NCBI RefSeq assembly: GCF_042662685.1
Contig: NZ_JBHSYO010000015.1
Span: 62,001-126,000, forward strand
Direction of reading: 5' to 3'
Length of the DNA stretch: 64,000 bases
Source: Pseudobowmanella zhangzhouensis
GTDB taxonomy: Bacteria; Pseudomonadota; Gammaproteobacteria; Enterobacterales; Alteromonadaceae
Shown: in pieces, positions 46,611 through 55,543 of the stretch
Numbering within the stretch: the stretch's first letter is position 1
How the letters are laid out: each line of letters begins with the position of its first letter
Position numbers and translations under genes: made by a program
The notes under the pieces: model-generated
The model's database searches: none
Seen by the model: only the letters and a program-made list of their open reading frames with translations
Told to the model about the DNA's origin: nothing

Positions 46611-47690
46611 ATGCGCATTTGTGTTGTTGGCCCGATTCCGCCGCCATCTGGCGGCATGGCAGTGCAAACCCGACAATTAGTCGAGTTGCTTACTGCCAGA
46701 GGGAATCAGGTTAACTTAGTGGCCACCAATGCGCCCTATCGGCCAGCGCTTATCGGCAACATTCCGGGACTTCGCGCACTATTTCGACTTGTGCCTTACA
46801 TCATCAATTTGCTGCGACAAATTCGCCAGGCGGACGTTGTGCATATGATGGCAAACAGTGGTTGGTCCTGGCATCTTTTCGCCGCGCCTTGTATATGGAT
46901 TGCGTATTTGCTGCGCACACCTGTGGTAGTGAACTATCGTGGCGGTCACGCCGATGTGTTTTTCACGCGTTCATGGCGTTGGATTGCCCCTACGATGTCA
47001 AAAGCCACCGACATTGTGGTGCCTTCCGGCTTTTTAAAAGATGTCTTTGCCGCCTACCAGATTAACGCGCGAGTGATACCCAATATTCTCAACAGTGAGC
47101 TGTTTAAACCTGTAAAAGGTGAGCCGCGCTCAGGGTTCCACCTGATCAGCACACGAAATCTTGAAAAAATTTACGGCAACGATATCGTGCTGGCTGCATT
47201 TGCCAAAGTGTGTCAGACCCACCCCTCCAGTAAACTGACGGTTGCAGGTTCCGGACCGGAAAAGGACAACTTACGCGCACAGGCAAAACAACTGGATATT
47301 GCCGACGCCGTGACGTTTTGTGGTCGATTGGACCAGGCCGAGATGGTGCGTTTATACCAAAGTGCAGACATCCTGCTCAATGCCAGCCGTATCGATAATA
47401 GCCCTAATTCATTAATCGAAGCCATGGCCTGTGGTGTCGCCGTTATTTCCACCAAAGCGGGCGGCATACCTTATCTGGTCGATCATCAACGAACCGGTAT
47501 ACTGGTTGACATTGACGATACCAATGCAATGGCTGAGGCTGCCAATACTCTGATGCAAGACCCCTCTAAGCTCACACAATTGTGTGAGGCGGCGCTGCGG
47601 CGGAGTGAGGATTTTCATCAGGAAAAAGTGCTGGCACAATGGCAGGCATTGTATGAGAAAATCTCGCCACTCAGGGAAGCAAAACACTGA
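46611..47690 (+). CDS. GT4-type glycosyltransferase
   Basis: 359 residues. The N-terminus MRICVVGPIPPPSGGMAVQT is a GT-B acceptor-domain signature. The C-terminal half has LISTRNLEKIYGNDIVLAAF, LTVAGSGPEKDNL and SRIDNSPNSLIEAMACGVAVISTKAGGIP. It overlaps the CapK-like gene by one base and belongs to the same transcript. Confidence 0.9.
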   Translation: MRICVVGPIPPPSGGMAVQTRQLVELLTARGNQVNLVATNAPYRPALIGNIPGLRALFRLVPYIINLLRQIRQADVVHMMANSGWSWHLFAAPCIWIAYLLRTPVVVNYRGGHADVFFTRSWRWIAPTMSKATDIVVPSGFLKDVFAAYQINARVIPNILNSELFKPVKGEPRSGFHLISTRNLEKIYGNDIVLAAFAKVCQTHPSSKLTVAGSGPEKDNLRAQAKQLDIADAVTFCGRLDQAEMVRLYQSADILLNASRIDNSPNSLIEAMACGVAVISTKAGGIPYLVDHQRTGILVDIDDTNAMAEAANTLMQDPSKLTQLCEAALRRSEDFHQEKVLAQWQALYEKISPLREAKH

Positions 47691-49048
47691 TGTCTTTCTA
47701 TACCAAGCTTGTATCCGGACTGATGTTCCCGCTGCACGAAAAGCTGAAAAAGCACAATACGGTGGCGATCAAGCAATCCCTCGAAGCCAGTCAATGGTGG
47801 CCAAGGGATAAATTAATCGCTCAACGCAATCTCCGTTTACAGCGCTTTATACAGAAAGTCTGTGAACACATCCCCTATTACCGGGATACCTTCGCCCAGT
47901 TAGGTTTGACACCTGCAGACATTCAATCACCAGCAGATTTAACCAATTTACCGTTTCTGGATAAGCAAACCATCAAAGATAACTTTGAACAACTCAAAGA
48001 CCCGCTAGCGACCTCATTGGCCCGTTTCAATACTGGCGGATCTAGCGGCGAGCCTCTGGTGTTTATGTTAAGTAATGAACGCGTATCACACGACGTTGCA
48101 GAAAAATGGCGTGCAACCCGTTGGTGGAATGTGGATATTGGTGATAAAGAAATTGTTGCCTGGGGCTCTCCCATCGAATTGGGTGCGCAGGACAAGGTGC
48201 GTTTATTGCGGGATAAACTGTTTCGTTCAACACTAATACCCGCGTTCGATATGAATGAGGAGAAAATTCTCGCGTTCATTGAACATATTCGTGCAACCCG
48301 TCCCGCCATGTTATTTGGTTATCCGTCGGTGTTTGATTTGATCGCGAAAACTGCCAATCAACACGGCATCGATATGAAGAATCTGGGAATAAAGGTTGCC
48401 TTTGTCACTTCCGAGCGACTTTATCCTTATCAACGTGAAAACATCCAAACCACATTTGGCTGTCCTGTAGCCAACGGCTATGGTGGCCGTGATGCCGGCT
48501 TCATTGCGCATGAATGTCCCTCCGGAAACATGCACTTATCCTTTGAGGATTTAATTGTCGAGATCATCGATCCCAACGGTAATCCACTCCCGGTCGGTGA
48601 AAAAGGCGAAATCGTGGTAACCCACATGGCCACCTCTGAGTTTCCGTTCATTCGCTATCGCACAGGCGATATCGGCGCATTGAGCGACAAACAGTGTGAT
48701 TGTGGTCGCACTTTACCGATTCTCGAAAGCATTGAGGGTCGCAGTACCGACTTTGTCATCGGCGCTGACGGCACAATCATGCACGGCCTGTCGCTCATTT
48801 ATATCCTGCGTGATATTCAGGACATAAAGACGTTTAAAATTATCCAGCACAGTGTTGAAGAAACCGAAGTTCAATTGATTCTCAAAAATGCTGCCGATCT
48901 TCACGACGATATGCGTCACGCCATCATCGCGAAGTTTCAGCAACGGTTGGGTGAACAGGTGTCGATTAATGTGCATTGCGTAAAAGATATCCCCGCAGAA
49001 AAATCAGGTAAGTATCGCTATGTCATCAGCAAGGTAACCAGTGCATGA
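47690..49048 (+). CDS. CapK/PaaK-like AMP-forming ligase
   Basis: 452 residues of the phenylacetate-CoA-ligase / CapK type. The nucleotide loop is FNTGGSSGEPLVF, and later YGGRDAGFIAHEC, FPFIRYRTGDIGAL and a C-terminal Lys in EKSGKYRYV. Members near polysaccharide loci probably activate a carboxylic acid as an adenylate for transfer; the acid is not known. It overlaps the small coupled frame at 49045. Confidence 0.88.
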   Translation: MSFYTKLVSGLMFPLHEKLKKHNTVAIKQSLEASQWWPRDKLIAQRNLRLQRFIQKVCEHIPYYRDTFAQLGLTPADIQSPADLTNLPFLDKQTIKDNFEQLKDPLATSLARFNTGGSSGEPLVFMLSNERVSHDVAEKWRATRWWNVDIGDKEIVAWGSPIELGAQDKVRLLRDKLFRSTLIPAFDMNEEKILAFIEHIRATRPAMLFGYPSVFDLIAKTANQHGIDMKNLGIKVAFVTSERLYPYQRENIQTTFGCPVANGYGGRDAGFIAHECPSGNMHLSFEDLIVEIIDPNGNPLPVGEKGEIVVTHMATSEFPFIRYRTGDIGALSDKQCDCGRTLPILESIEGRSTDFVIGADGTIMHGLSLIYILRDIQDIKTFKIIQHSVEETEVQLILKNAADLHDDMRHAIIAKFQQRLGEQVSINVHCVKDIPAEKSGKYRYVISKVTSA

Positions 49049-49125
49049 TTGATAGTCTGTTTTTGCTCGCTGACGTTGCTGCAGTATGTATTCTGTTTTA
49101 CTGGGCAAATAAAGAGGACATGTAA
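49045..49125 (+). CDS. Probable 26-residue membrane miniprotein
   Basis: The frame runs ATG 49045 to TAA 49125. The product, MIDSLFLLADVAAVCILFYW then ANKEDM, is one hydrophobic helix with a charged tail. The ATG overlaps the TGA of the ligase gene, and the next gene starts on the base after its stop, so translation would be continuous. The tight packing argues that it is a real gene, although so short a frame could be accidental. I do not recognise a family. Confidence 0.6.
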   Translation: MIDSLFLLADVAAVCILFYWANKEDM

Positions 49126-50472
49126 TTGCGCGATCTTATTCTGGTGGCGTTTCTTTTTATCGCCATCTACTACAGTTTTAAAAAACCCTTTATCGGCGTG
49201 GCAGCGTGGGTATGGATTGCATTGATGGCTCCCGCTTCATGGGCGTTTGGGTTTTCACAAAGTTTTCGACTAAACCTGACAATCGTGCTGGTCACTGCAC
49301 TCTCCTATGTCTTTGTTTTTAAAGGTAAAGCATTTAAATTCACGCGAATTCATTTTTGGGTATTTTTATTTCTACTGTGGACGTTAATTTCAACCGCCAC
49401 TAATTTGAACGTCGATCCTGATTGGGTGTGGGACTATTGGTTCAACTTCCTAAAGATATTAATGCTGTTCCTGTTTGTTACGCTGGTCGTCACACGTCGC
49501 ATACATGTGGATACCGTGATATGGGCAATCGTATTGTCCATTTCAGCTTATGCGGGCATGGAAGCGCTAAAATTTTTACTGTCAGCGGGCAGTCACAGAA
49601 TTACCGGTAGAGCAGGCATCATTGCAGATCGAAATGACCTGGCAGTGGCTATCAACATGTCGATTCCATTAATTGTTTATTTGCTTCAGGTCAGTAAGCA
49701 CAAATGGGTCAAACGCGGCCTCTCTATCCTGCTAATACTGAATATTTTAAGTATCGTTGGAACATACTCCCGGGCAGGATTTATCGGTTTGATGATCCTG
49801 GGGACAGCACTTTGGTGGAACTCAAAACACCGTGTAAGTATTTTGTTGGTTGCAGTCGTTTCTATTCCCCTGTTATATGGTGCTGCTCCGGATTCTTGGA
49901 AAGAGCGACAAAGCACCGTGTCGACCGCAGCGGAAGAAGATCTTTCCTTCATTGGACGATTGTGGGCATGGAAAATTTCTACCATGATCGCCGTGGATCA
50001 TCCTTTTTTCGGAGGGGGTTTTGCCGCAGTCCGCGATCCGATTCTTTGGGCACATTATGGCGCCAGAACTCCACACTATCCGCCCATTTATACTCGCCCT
50101 ATTCCAGACACCATTATCCCTAAGGCCGCGCATAACATATTTATGCAAGTGTTAGGCGACCACGGGTTTGGCGGGCTATTTGTCTTTTGTATGATTCTGT
50201 TCTCTGCCTGGCGGGTGAATCTTATCACCCGTAAAAAGGCCAGAGAGCATAACCAGGATTGGTTGGTAAAGCTTACAACTATGCTAAACCTTTCGTTTTT
50301 GGCTTACGCCATTAACGGCTGTAACGTCAGTCTCGCGTATTTTGACGAGTTTTATGCGTTAGCGGGTTTAGTGGCAGTATTATTCGCTAATCAACTTTGG
50401 AAAGAGTCTACCGACAAGTCGGCCAAGCAAACTACGCCCGGCCACGACCATCACGTAACGCGTAGTTTTTAA
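49126..50472 (+). CDS. XrtA-associated Wzy-type polymerase / O-glycosylation ligase
   Basis: 448 residues with about ten to twelve membrane helices, starting at a TTG (49126). The large periplasmic loop has RAGFIGL, RLWAWKISTMIAVDHPFFGGGF and PKAAHNIFMQVLGDHGFGGLFVF, the features of the Wzy_C family and of the TIGR03097 XrtA ligase. It should polymerise repeats or transfer glycan to protein. Its last 41 bases overlap the sulfotransferase gene on the opposite strand. Confidence 0.9.
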   Translation: MRDLILVAFLFIAIYYSFKKPFIGVAAWVWIALMAPASWAFGFSQSFRLNLTIVLVTALSYVFVFKGKAFKFTRIHFWVFLFLLWTLISTATNLNVDPDWVWDYWFNFLKILMLFLFVTLVVTRRIHVDTVIWAIVLSISAYAGMEALKFLLSAGSHRITGRAGIIADRNDLAVAINMSIPLIVYLLQVSKHKWVKRGLSILLILNILSIVGTYSRAGFIGLMILGTALWWNSKHRVSILLVAVVSIPLLYGAAPDSWKERQSTVSTAAEEDLSFIGRLWAWKISTMIAVDHPFFGGGFAAVRDPILWAHYGARTPHYPPIYTRPIPDTIIPKAAHNIFMQVLGDHGFGGLFVFCMILFSAWRVNLITRKKAREHNQDWLVKLTTMLNLSFLAYAINGCNVSLAYFDEFYALAGLVAVLFANQLWKESTDKSAKQTTPGHDHHVTRSF

Positions 50473-51169
50473 CGTAAACCGCCAGCGCTTCAAACCAATC
50501 TTTGAAGCGCTTTGACTTCTTATAAAGTGGTTTATTGTAAACGCGGTGAAGGTCTTCCATGGTCAATTTGAGTCCCAGTTGTTGATTCAAACGTTCAATG
50601 GTCTGCTCGGGTCTTAGTTGCAGATCCTCGAATTCAAATTCACTATATGATTTACCGCGCTCCGTTAAAAACCGCTTAAAGGAGTCTGTCACCGATTTAT
50701 TGTAACGTCGGGTAAAACTGAGGCTTTGTATATGTCGTCGTTGGTTCGAAGTAATCCATGATTGCATATCATCACGAGTTAGAATGATGAATTCCACACT
50801 ATCAATGTCAACAAAACGCATCCAGGCGCGAATCGTCAGTGCAAGCCTGGGATCTTTCCAAATCCAGGGTTGGTTTTCTGAAAGCTTTTCTGCAAATGCT
50901 TTATACGGTGACGGGTCCAGCATCGCTATCTTTTGGGTCACGTCCAATACAGCTTGCTCAGTAAGAATTTCATGCTCTCTGTCACCCGTGTAGCCAGCGT
51001 CAGCAATCATCTTGTTATTCAGTGCGACTAATTCAGAGTTTTCATAGGTGTTATAGTCAATCTTCTGAAATGTCTCATCCCCTAACCAATATTGCCCCTG
51101 AGATATCAATGCCGTAAATGCAGAACTCCCGGTCCATCCGTGAGTCAGAATTATTACGTTCTTTTTCAT
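50432..51169 (-). CDS. PAPS-dependent sulfotransferase-like protein
   Basis: 245 residues from ATG 51169 behind AGAGGA; the frame reaches 51220. The 5'-phosphosulfate loop is LTHGWTGSSAF near residue 6, and WIWKDPRLALTIRAW plus FIILTRDDMQSW fit the 3'-phosphate site. It could sulfate the exopolysaccharide. It is convergent with and overlaps the polymerase gene; a 149-base gap separates it from the hydrolase upstream. Confidence 0.8.
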   Translation of the reverse strand: MKKNVIILTHGWTGSSAFTALISQGQYWLGDETFQKIDYNTYENSELVALNNKMIADAGYTGDREHEILTEQAVLDVTQKIAMLDPSPYKAFAEKLSENQPWIWKDPRLALTIRAWMRFVDIDSVEFIILTRDDMQSWITSNQRRHIQSLSFTRRYNKSVTDSFKRFLTERGKSYSEFEFEDLQLRPEQTIERLNQQLGLKLTMEDLHRVYNKPLYKKSKRFKDWFEALAVYVKNYALRDGRGRA

Positions 51170-51318
51170 GTCAAATCCTCTGCCATAAACCAGTACCCTA
51201 CAACATCTAAAATCTCGCAACTAACTCATCCAGCGAGCGGGTTGCACTCCAGCACAATTCCAAACTGATGTTTAATTTCTTTTTACGTCTTACTCAGTTC
51301 ATTTCAGATTTGTGATTT

Positions 51319-52182
51319 TTATTTAATTTTTTTCACCAATTTAAGCAAAGACTCAAACATCTGCTGGCGCCATTCTTTGCGGGAGAAACTGTGGTCAGCA
51401 TCAGCCAGCATGTGATTGCTTACATTGTCACGTGCGAGTATTTTTTGCCAAATAGAAGATGAAGCGGCGTAGTCATTAAATTCCTGTGCGATAAAATCCT
51501 TTCCGCTCGTCAGAATCTGGATCGGGCCGCAAAATTGTTCGGTACTTCGGGTCAGCCGCAAGGGTAAGGATAATCCGCTAAAATCCTGGCTATTGGTCTG
51601 CGATTGGGATTTATCTGACGACTTACGCGCTTGCGCCGCTACGCTAAAAAAGCCCGACATTGACTTAATCACATTGAATTGGCCGCTGAACACTTTACGC
51701 CACAATGACTTACTCAATAATCTTTGTAGGTAGTAGTGTTTAATATATGTTTTTGCTTGCCCTTCATCAGTTCTTATCCACGGATTAGCAAGAAACAGGG
51801 CTTTGACACGCTCATCCTGATAGCCATAAAACGCGCAACCAGATGCAGATTCACATTCTCCCCACAAAACCACACCACGCAGATGTGGAAAGGCATCGGT
51901 GAGTAAATCAATGGCGCTGCGGATATCTGCATGCATATCGATAAAGCCGCGATTTTGTCCACCGCTATCACCTACACCGCGATGGTCAAAACGTAGACAC
52001 GGAATATGATTGGAAGCTAAATAGCGTCCCATATTCACAAATTGTCGACTCACACCGACCCGATATTGAGGGCCTCCCGCAACCACTATAATCACACCAA
52101 TATCAGCAGGCGTGTCGCTGCTGTGTATGATTCCAACAAGTGGAGAGCCCTCACAATCAAAAACTCTGGCATGTTCTATCAT
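51319..52182 (-). CDS. XrtA-associated hydrolase 1 (alpha/beta fold)
   Basis: 287 residues. VVAGGPQYRVGVSRQFVNMGRYLAS and PCLRFDHRGVGDSGG are typical of TIGR03100. The nucleophile elbow reads GVVLWGECESASG, with Cys in the usual Ser position, and HMLADADHSFSRKEW has the catalytic His. The role is possibly hydrolysis or transfer of an acyl group on the polymer. It overlaps hydrolase 2 by four bases. Confidence 0.87.
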   Translation of the reverse strand: MIEHARVFDCEGSPLVGIIHSSDTPADIGVIIVVAGGPQYRVGVSRQFVNMGRYLASNHIPCLRFDHRGVGDSGGQNRGFIDMHADIRSAIDLLTDAFPHLRGVVLWGECESASGCAFYGYQDERVKALFLANPWIRTDEGQAKTYIKHYYLQRLLSKSLWRKVFSGQFNVIKSMSGFFSVAAQARKSSDKSQSQTNSQDFSGLSLPLRLTRSTEQFCGPIQILTSGKDFIAQEFNDYAASSSIWQKILARDNVSNHMLADADHSFSRKEWRQQMFESLLKLVKKIK

Positions 52183-53006
52183 CGGCTGGCCACCTGCGTT
52201 GCAGTAGCGGCAACCAATTCAGGAACTAAAGTCCGCTCATGTGCCTGCCAAAAGGCCGGGCCGATAATGCTATGAGTAACAAACTGCTTATTGAGTTGTG
52301 CCCAACTTTGCTGAATTTTCAGATCCGCCCGACCCGGTTGTCGGTCTGCGCTGGGCAAAATTGAATACCAATGTATCGGACAAGAGGGTACATCCGCCTT
52401 CTGATGATTCACCTCATTTAACTCACCAAAAAGTGTCGGTGAAATCGCATAACCCGATACTTCAACAGGCTGTCCTGCTGCAATTTGCTGTTCAAATATC
52501 CGGGTACTTCCCTTATCTTCCGCACGATTTAAGCTTGCCGCCATTTTGACCCGCAACATTTGGGTTAACATTGGCTTACCATCCAATAATGGCTGCCAGA
52601 AATGAAAGTCTTTCAGGTTAGCAATTAACGACTGCGCATACAGTGCAACCAGCGCTCCCAGACGAATCCCCAGAACAGACGTTGAACGATACCCTGCAGA
52701 TGCAGCAACGTTTGATGCTACATGCATGGCATTAACCATACTTTGCCAAGTAGATTGGACGAAATCCCCTTCGCTATCTCCGGTACCCAATGCATCAACG
52801 CAAACTACGCCGATACCTTTTTCAGCCAGCGTTTGTGCCAACAGCGTTACCATATAGCGACTACGATTCATCTCCTCAGTAAAAGGAGCAGCTACCAGTA
52901 AACAATGCCCGCTCCAATTATCTGCCTGAGGGCGCCAGTGACAACAAAATAACCTGCCATCGGCAGACTCAATAAACTCTGCCGCTAGCTGAAAATTCTC
53001 AGCCAT
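52179..53006 (-). CDS. XrtA-associated hydrolase 2 (alpha/beta fold)
   Basis: 275 residues, with CLLVAAPFTEEMNRSRYMVTLLAQTLAEKGIGVVCVDALGTGDSEGDF near residues 34-82, the TIGR03101 signature. The elbow region STSVLGIRLGALVAL lacks a clear Ser/Cys nucleophile, so catalysis may differ. It starts within the stop of the ACP gene and is followed by hydrolase 1. Confidence 0.86.
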   Translation of the reverse strand: MAENFQLAAEFIESADGRLFCCHWRPQADNWSGHCLLVAAPFTEEMNRSRYMVTLLAQTLAEKGIGVVCVDALGTGDSEGDFVQSTWQSMVNAMHVASNVAASAGYRSTSVLGIRLGALVALYAQSLIANLKDFHFWQPLLDGKPMLTQMLRVKMAASLNRAEDKGSTRIFEQQIAAGQPVEVSGYAISPTLFGELNEVNHQKADVPSCPIHWYSILPSADRQPGRADLKIQQSWAQLNKQFVTHSIIGPAFWQAHERTLVPELVAATATQVASR

Positions 53007-53254
53007 TAATTGTCTTTGTCTTCAATAAATGCAGCCAGAGAACCGACACTGGCAAACACGTCAGCGGAGATTTCATCATCATCAACACTGAAACCAAATT
53101 CTTCCTCCATTGCTGTTATCACACCCACAACAGCCATAGAATCAAATTCTGGAATAGCACCCAGTAGCAAAGTATTTTCATCAAATTCTGCCTTGCGGTC
53201 ATGCATCGCTAACACGTCACACACAATATTGATGGCGTCCTTTACATAAGACAT
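53006..53254 (-). CDS. Acyl carrier protein (distal copy)
   Basis: 82 residues, acidic and helical. The phosphopantetheine serine is Ser39 in EFDSMAVVGV. It carries thioester intermediates and is set among an acyltransferase-like gene and two hydrolases, hence probably dedicated to this locus and not to fatty-acid synthesis. One-base overlap with hydrolase 2. Confidence 0.9.
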   Translation of the reverse strand: MSYVKDAINIVCDVLAMHDRKAEFDENTLLLGAIPEFDSMAVVGVITAMEEEFGFSVDDDEISADVFASVGSLAAFIEDKDN

Positions 53255-53269
53255 AACTCTCTCCCAACA

Positions 53270-54127
53270 TTACAGTCGCATTGCAACCATTTCACTGTAA
53301 ACATATTGAATATCCTCGGGACGCAAATCCTGACTGAGGTAAAAGCGTTGATGCCCCTCTGCAGCTATTCCCCAGTATGAAAAATTATCCGGCATAAAAC
53401 GCATTTCTACGCGGGTAAATTTAAAGCCGAATCGAGACAACAACTGAAAACGAATGGAACGCCAGCAACGTGCAAACAATGCATAGTCACTAACATACAT
53501 CAACTGGGCTGACCAAGTGCGCTTAAATTTTTGCCTTTTCATTAGAATAAGTAACGGACCTTCTTCGGTTCGTAACACCATGCTATACACGCCATCGAGG
53601 CTCCTATGATCGGTAAAAATCTGCCAATCATGCGGGCTCAAAATATCATGTATTTCTTTGTCCCCATCCACCTGGTGAGTCCGGTTAGAAAACACTGGCA
53701 ATGGCAGATTTGGCAGCCAACGTAATCCTGTCTTGAGCGGAATAAAGCGCAGATAAGAAAAAATCTCTAAGCCACTTTTATTGGGCGTAAACATCGTAAA
53801 GTGATAACCCGCTTGTTTGATCACCGCCAAAACTACCGAGATACTGTGTTTACGAAATTCCGGCAATACACACCAGGTATGTGGATTGCACATTTGTCGC
53901 AATTCACCGTTGAGCCATTGCTGTGAATACAATGCACAAATTGCCCCAACCACCTGATGATGCTCATTCACCAGCGCAAACCCATAATTAGGGACTGAAT
54001 CAAGCCATTGTGTGGTCAGGATCGTCTGCCATTGTGTTACGGAAAAACGTCCATTCATATTTCGATGAAGAAACTCTGAGACCTGTGGGACAAGCTCCTT
54101 ATCAATCGCAATGGTATTAATTGTCAC
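53270..54127 (-). CDS. GNAT-like acyltransferase protein
   Basis: 285 residues. An N-terminal GNAT fold is suggested by YGFALVNEHHQVVGAICALYSQ, then WCVLPEFRKHSISVVLAVIKQAGYHFTMFTPNKSG, followed by a second half that may be a degenerate repeat. Likely moves an acyl group, perhaps from one of the two acyl carrier proteins (inference). It lies between the MaoC-SDR gene (three-base gap) and the distal ACP. Confidence 0.68.
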   Translation of the reverse strand: MTINTIAIDKELVPQVSEFLHRNMNGRFSVTQWQTILTTQWLDSVPNYGFALVNEHHQVVGAICALYSQQWLNGELRQMCNPHTWCVLPEFRKHSISVVLAVIKQAGYHFTMFTPNKSGLEIFSYLRFIPLKTGLRWLPNLPLPVFSNRTHQVDGDKEIHDILSPHDWQIFTDHRSLDGVYSMVLRTEEGPLLILMKRQKFKRTWSAQLMYVSDYALFARCWRSIRFQLLSRFGFKFTRVEMRFMPDNFSYWGIAAEGHQRFYLSQDLRPEDIQYVYSEMVAMRL

Positions 54128-54130
54128 GCT

Positions 54131-55543
54131 TTATCCCTCCACAGCGGAACGCACAAAATCAGTCATGTGTGCTAACGTTTCGACATCATCCGCACTAGCA
54201 GCCCCAGCAGTCTGGTCAGTCGCCATAGCGGGTAAGCGGCTGATCACTGCATGCCAGTTGGATTGTTTTGCACAGATTTGCAGCAAACAACTTTCAGCGG
54301 CCGCCTTAGCTGCAATATATTCGGCAAAACCTTTTTTGCCTTCTGTCACAAACACACTTGAGGGTAAGACCACACGTAGCGCACTTCCCTTTTGACGAAC
54401 ACGGGCGGCATGGTTGAGCAGGTTCACCATACCATCGACATAGCACTGACTAAACCGATGAAATTTCTTCAAATCAAATGGGCCATCATTACGCCCGATT
54501 TGTGGAGAAGGAAAATAAAATATATGGGAATAGTCGCATGCCAGTCTGGCAAATTGTTCCGTGCTCACGTCTGTGACGTCAAAACCGAAACAAGCGGCCC
54601 GAGCACCGTCAGCCTGCAATTCAGACAAGATTCGTCTTGCATCCTTATCACCGCGGGCGAAGGTGAAATCAACCTGCGCCCCACCTGCTGCCAGCAGCTT
54701 CACTGCAAGCTCTCCTAACCCCCGTGAACCACCCACTACCAAAGCTTTAACAGTATGAAATGCAGTGCGTTCGACTTGTCGTTTCACTACTTCATATGCG
54801 GGCTGCGCTACTGGTTTTTCTCTGAATAATCCGTCAATGCGAGCTTCAAAAGAGTCGGACTTAATCAACAGCGCCACACTATTAAATCGCTCATCTGTAC
54901 TCGTTGTACACGCACTGAATGACAGAGTGGGCGAGGTCGTGGGCGTCAAAAACTTTACTTGAAGTCCAGTGAACACGCTGTCGATACCCGGGCACTTCAT
55001 ACCTACCACATGAGTGGTAGCCAGCAGAGCCGCAATTTGATAATCCGGCACAGCTGCAGATAAGGCCGGCATAAGCGCACGGGCCTGATTAACATTCCAC
55101 GGTGCCATCGCACTATAGTTGAATGACAAAGCATCAGTGATAGACAGGTGATCCGGTAGCGCTTGTGAATACTCAACTTTTTGCAAAATAGCCGCGCCCG
55201 TTTCCGTTGATTCGATAGAAAACTGGATCTGTTGCACGGTTTTACCATTAGCCAACAGCGCTATTCGATATTCATTTTCCTGTGCGCGTTTTATCTCGAT
55301 ATTTAGCGAGCTACCCTGAAAAATCGGACCGACAAAATTGGCCTTCAATGCAACAATTCGCCATGCTGGCTGTGAGATGTTACTGCACATGGCATTCAAG
55401 GCAGCCAACAATGCATGAATTCCATGTACTACCGTGTCGCCGAACTGCACACGGCGAGCGGCTTCTGGATCAACATGCATGGGATTCCAATCAGCAGATA
55501 AGTCAGCAAACATTTTGCTCTGGGCATGAGAGATCGTGAACAT
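54131..55543 (-). CDS. MaoC-like dehydratase fused to SDR reductase
   Basis: 470 residues from ATG 55543 (TAATG overlap with the FkbH-like stop; the longer frame has no support). Residues 1-130 are a MaoC hotdog, with DWNPMHVDPEAARRVQFGDTVVHGIHALL carrying the hydratase motif. The middle is a second hotdog-like stretch. From about 225 comes a short-chain dehydrogenase: ALVVGGSRGLGEL for NAD(P)H, a LPSSVFVTE serine strand and YIAAK (Y-x3-K). The two activities would successively dehydrate or hydrate and reduce a carrier-bound acyl group. Confidence 0.8.
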   Translation of the reverse strand: MFTISHAQSKMFADLSADWNPMHVDPEAARRVQFGDTVVHGIHALLAALNAMCSNISQPAWRIVALKANFVGPIFQGSSLNIEIKRAQENEYRIALLANGKTVQQIQFSIESTETGAAILQKVEYSQALPDHLSITDALSFNYSAMAPWNVNQARALMPALSAAVPDYQIAALLATTHVVGMKCPGIDSVFTGLQVKFLTPTTSPTLSFSACTTSTDERFNSVALLIKSDSFEARIDGLFREKPVAQPAYEVVKRQVERTAFHTVKALVVGGSRGLGELAVKLLAAGGAQVDFTFARGDKDARRILSELQADGARAACFGFDVTDVSTEQFARLACDYSHIFYFPSPQIGRNDGPFDLKKFHRFSQCYVDGMVNLLNHAARVRQKGSALRVVLPSSVFVTEGKKGFAEYIAAKAAAESCLLQICAKQSNWHAVISRLPAMATDQTAGAASADDVETLAHMTDFVRSAVEG

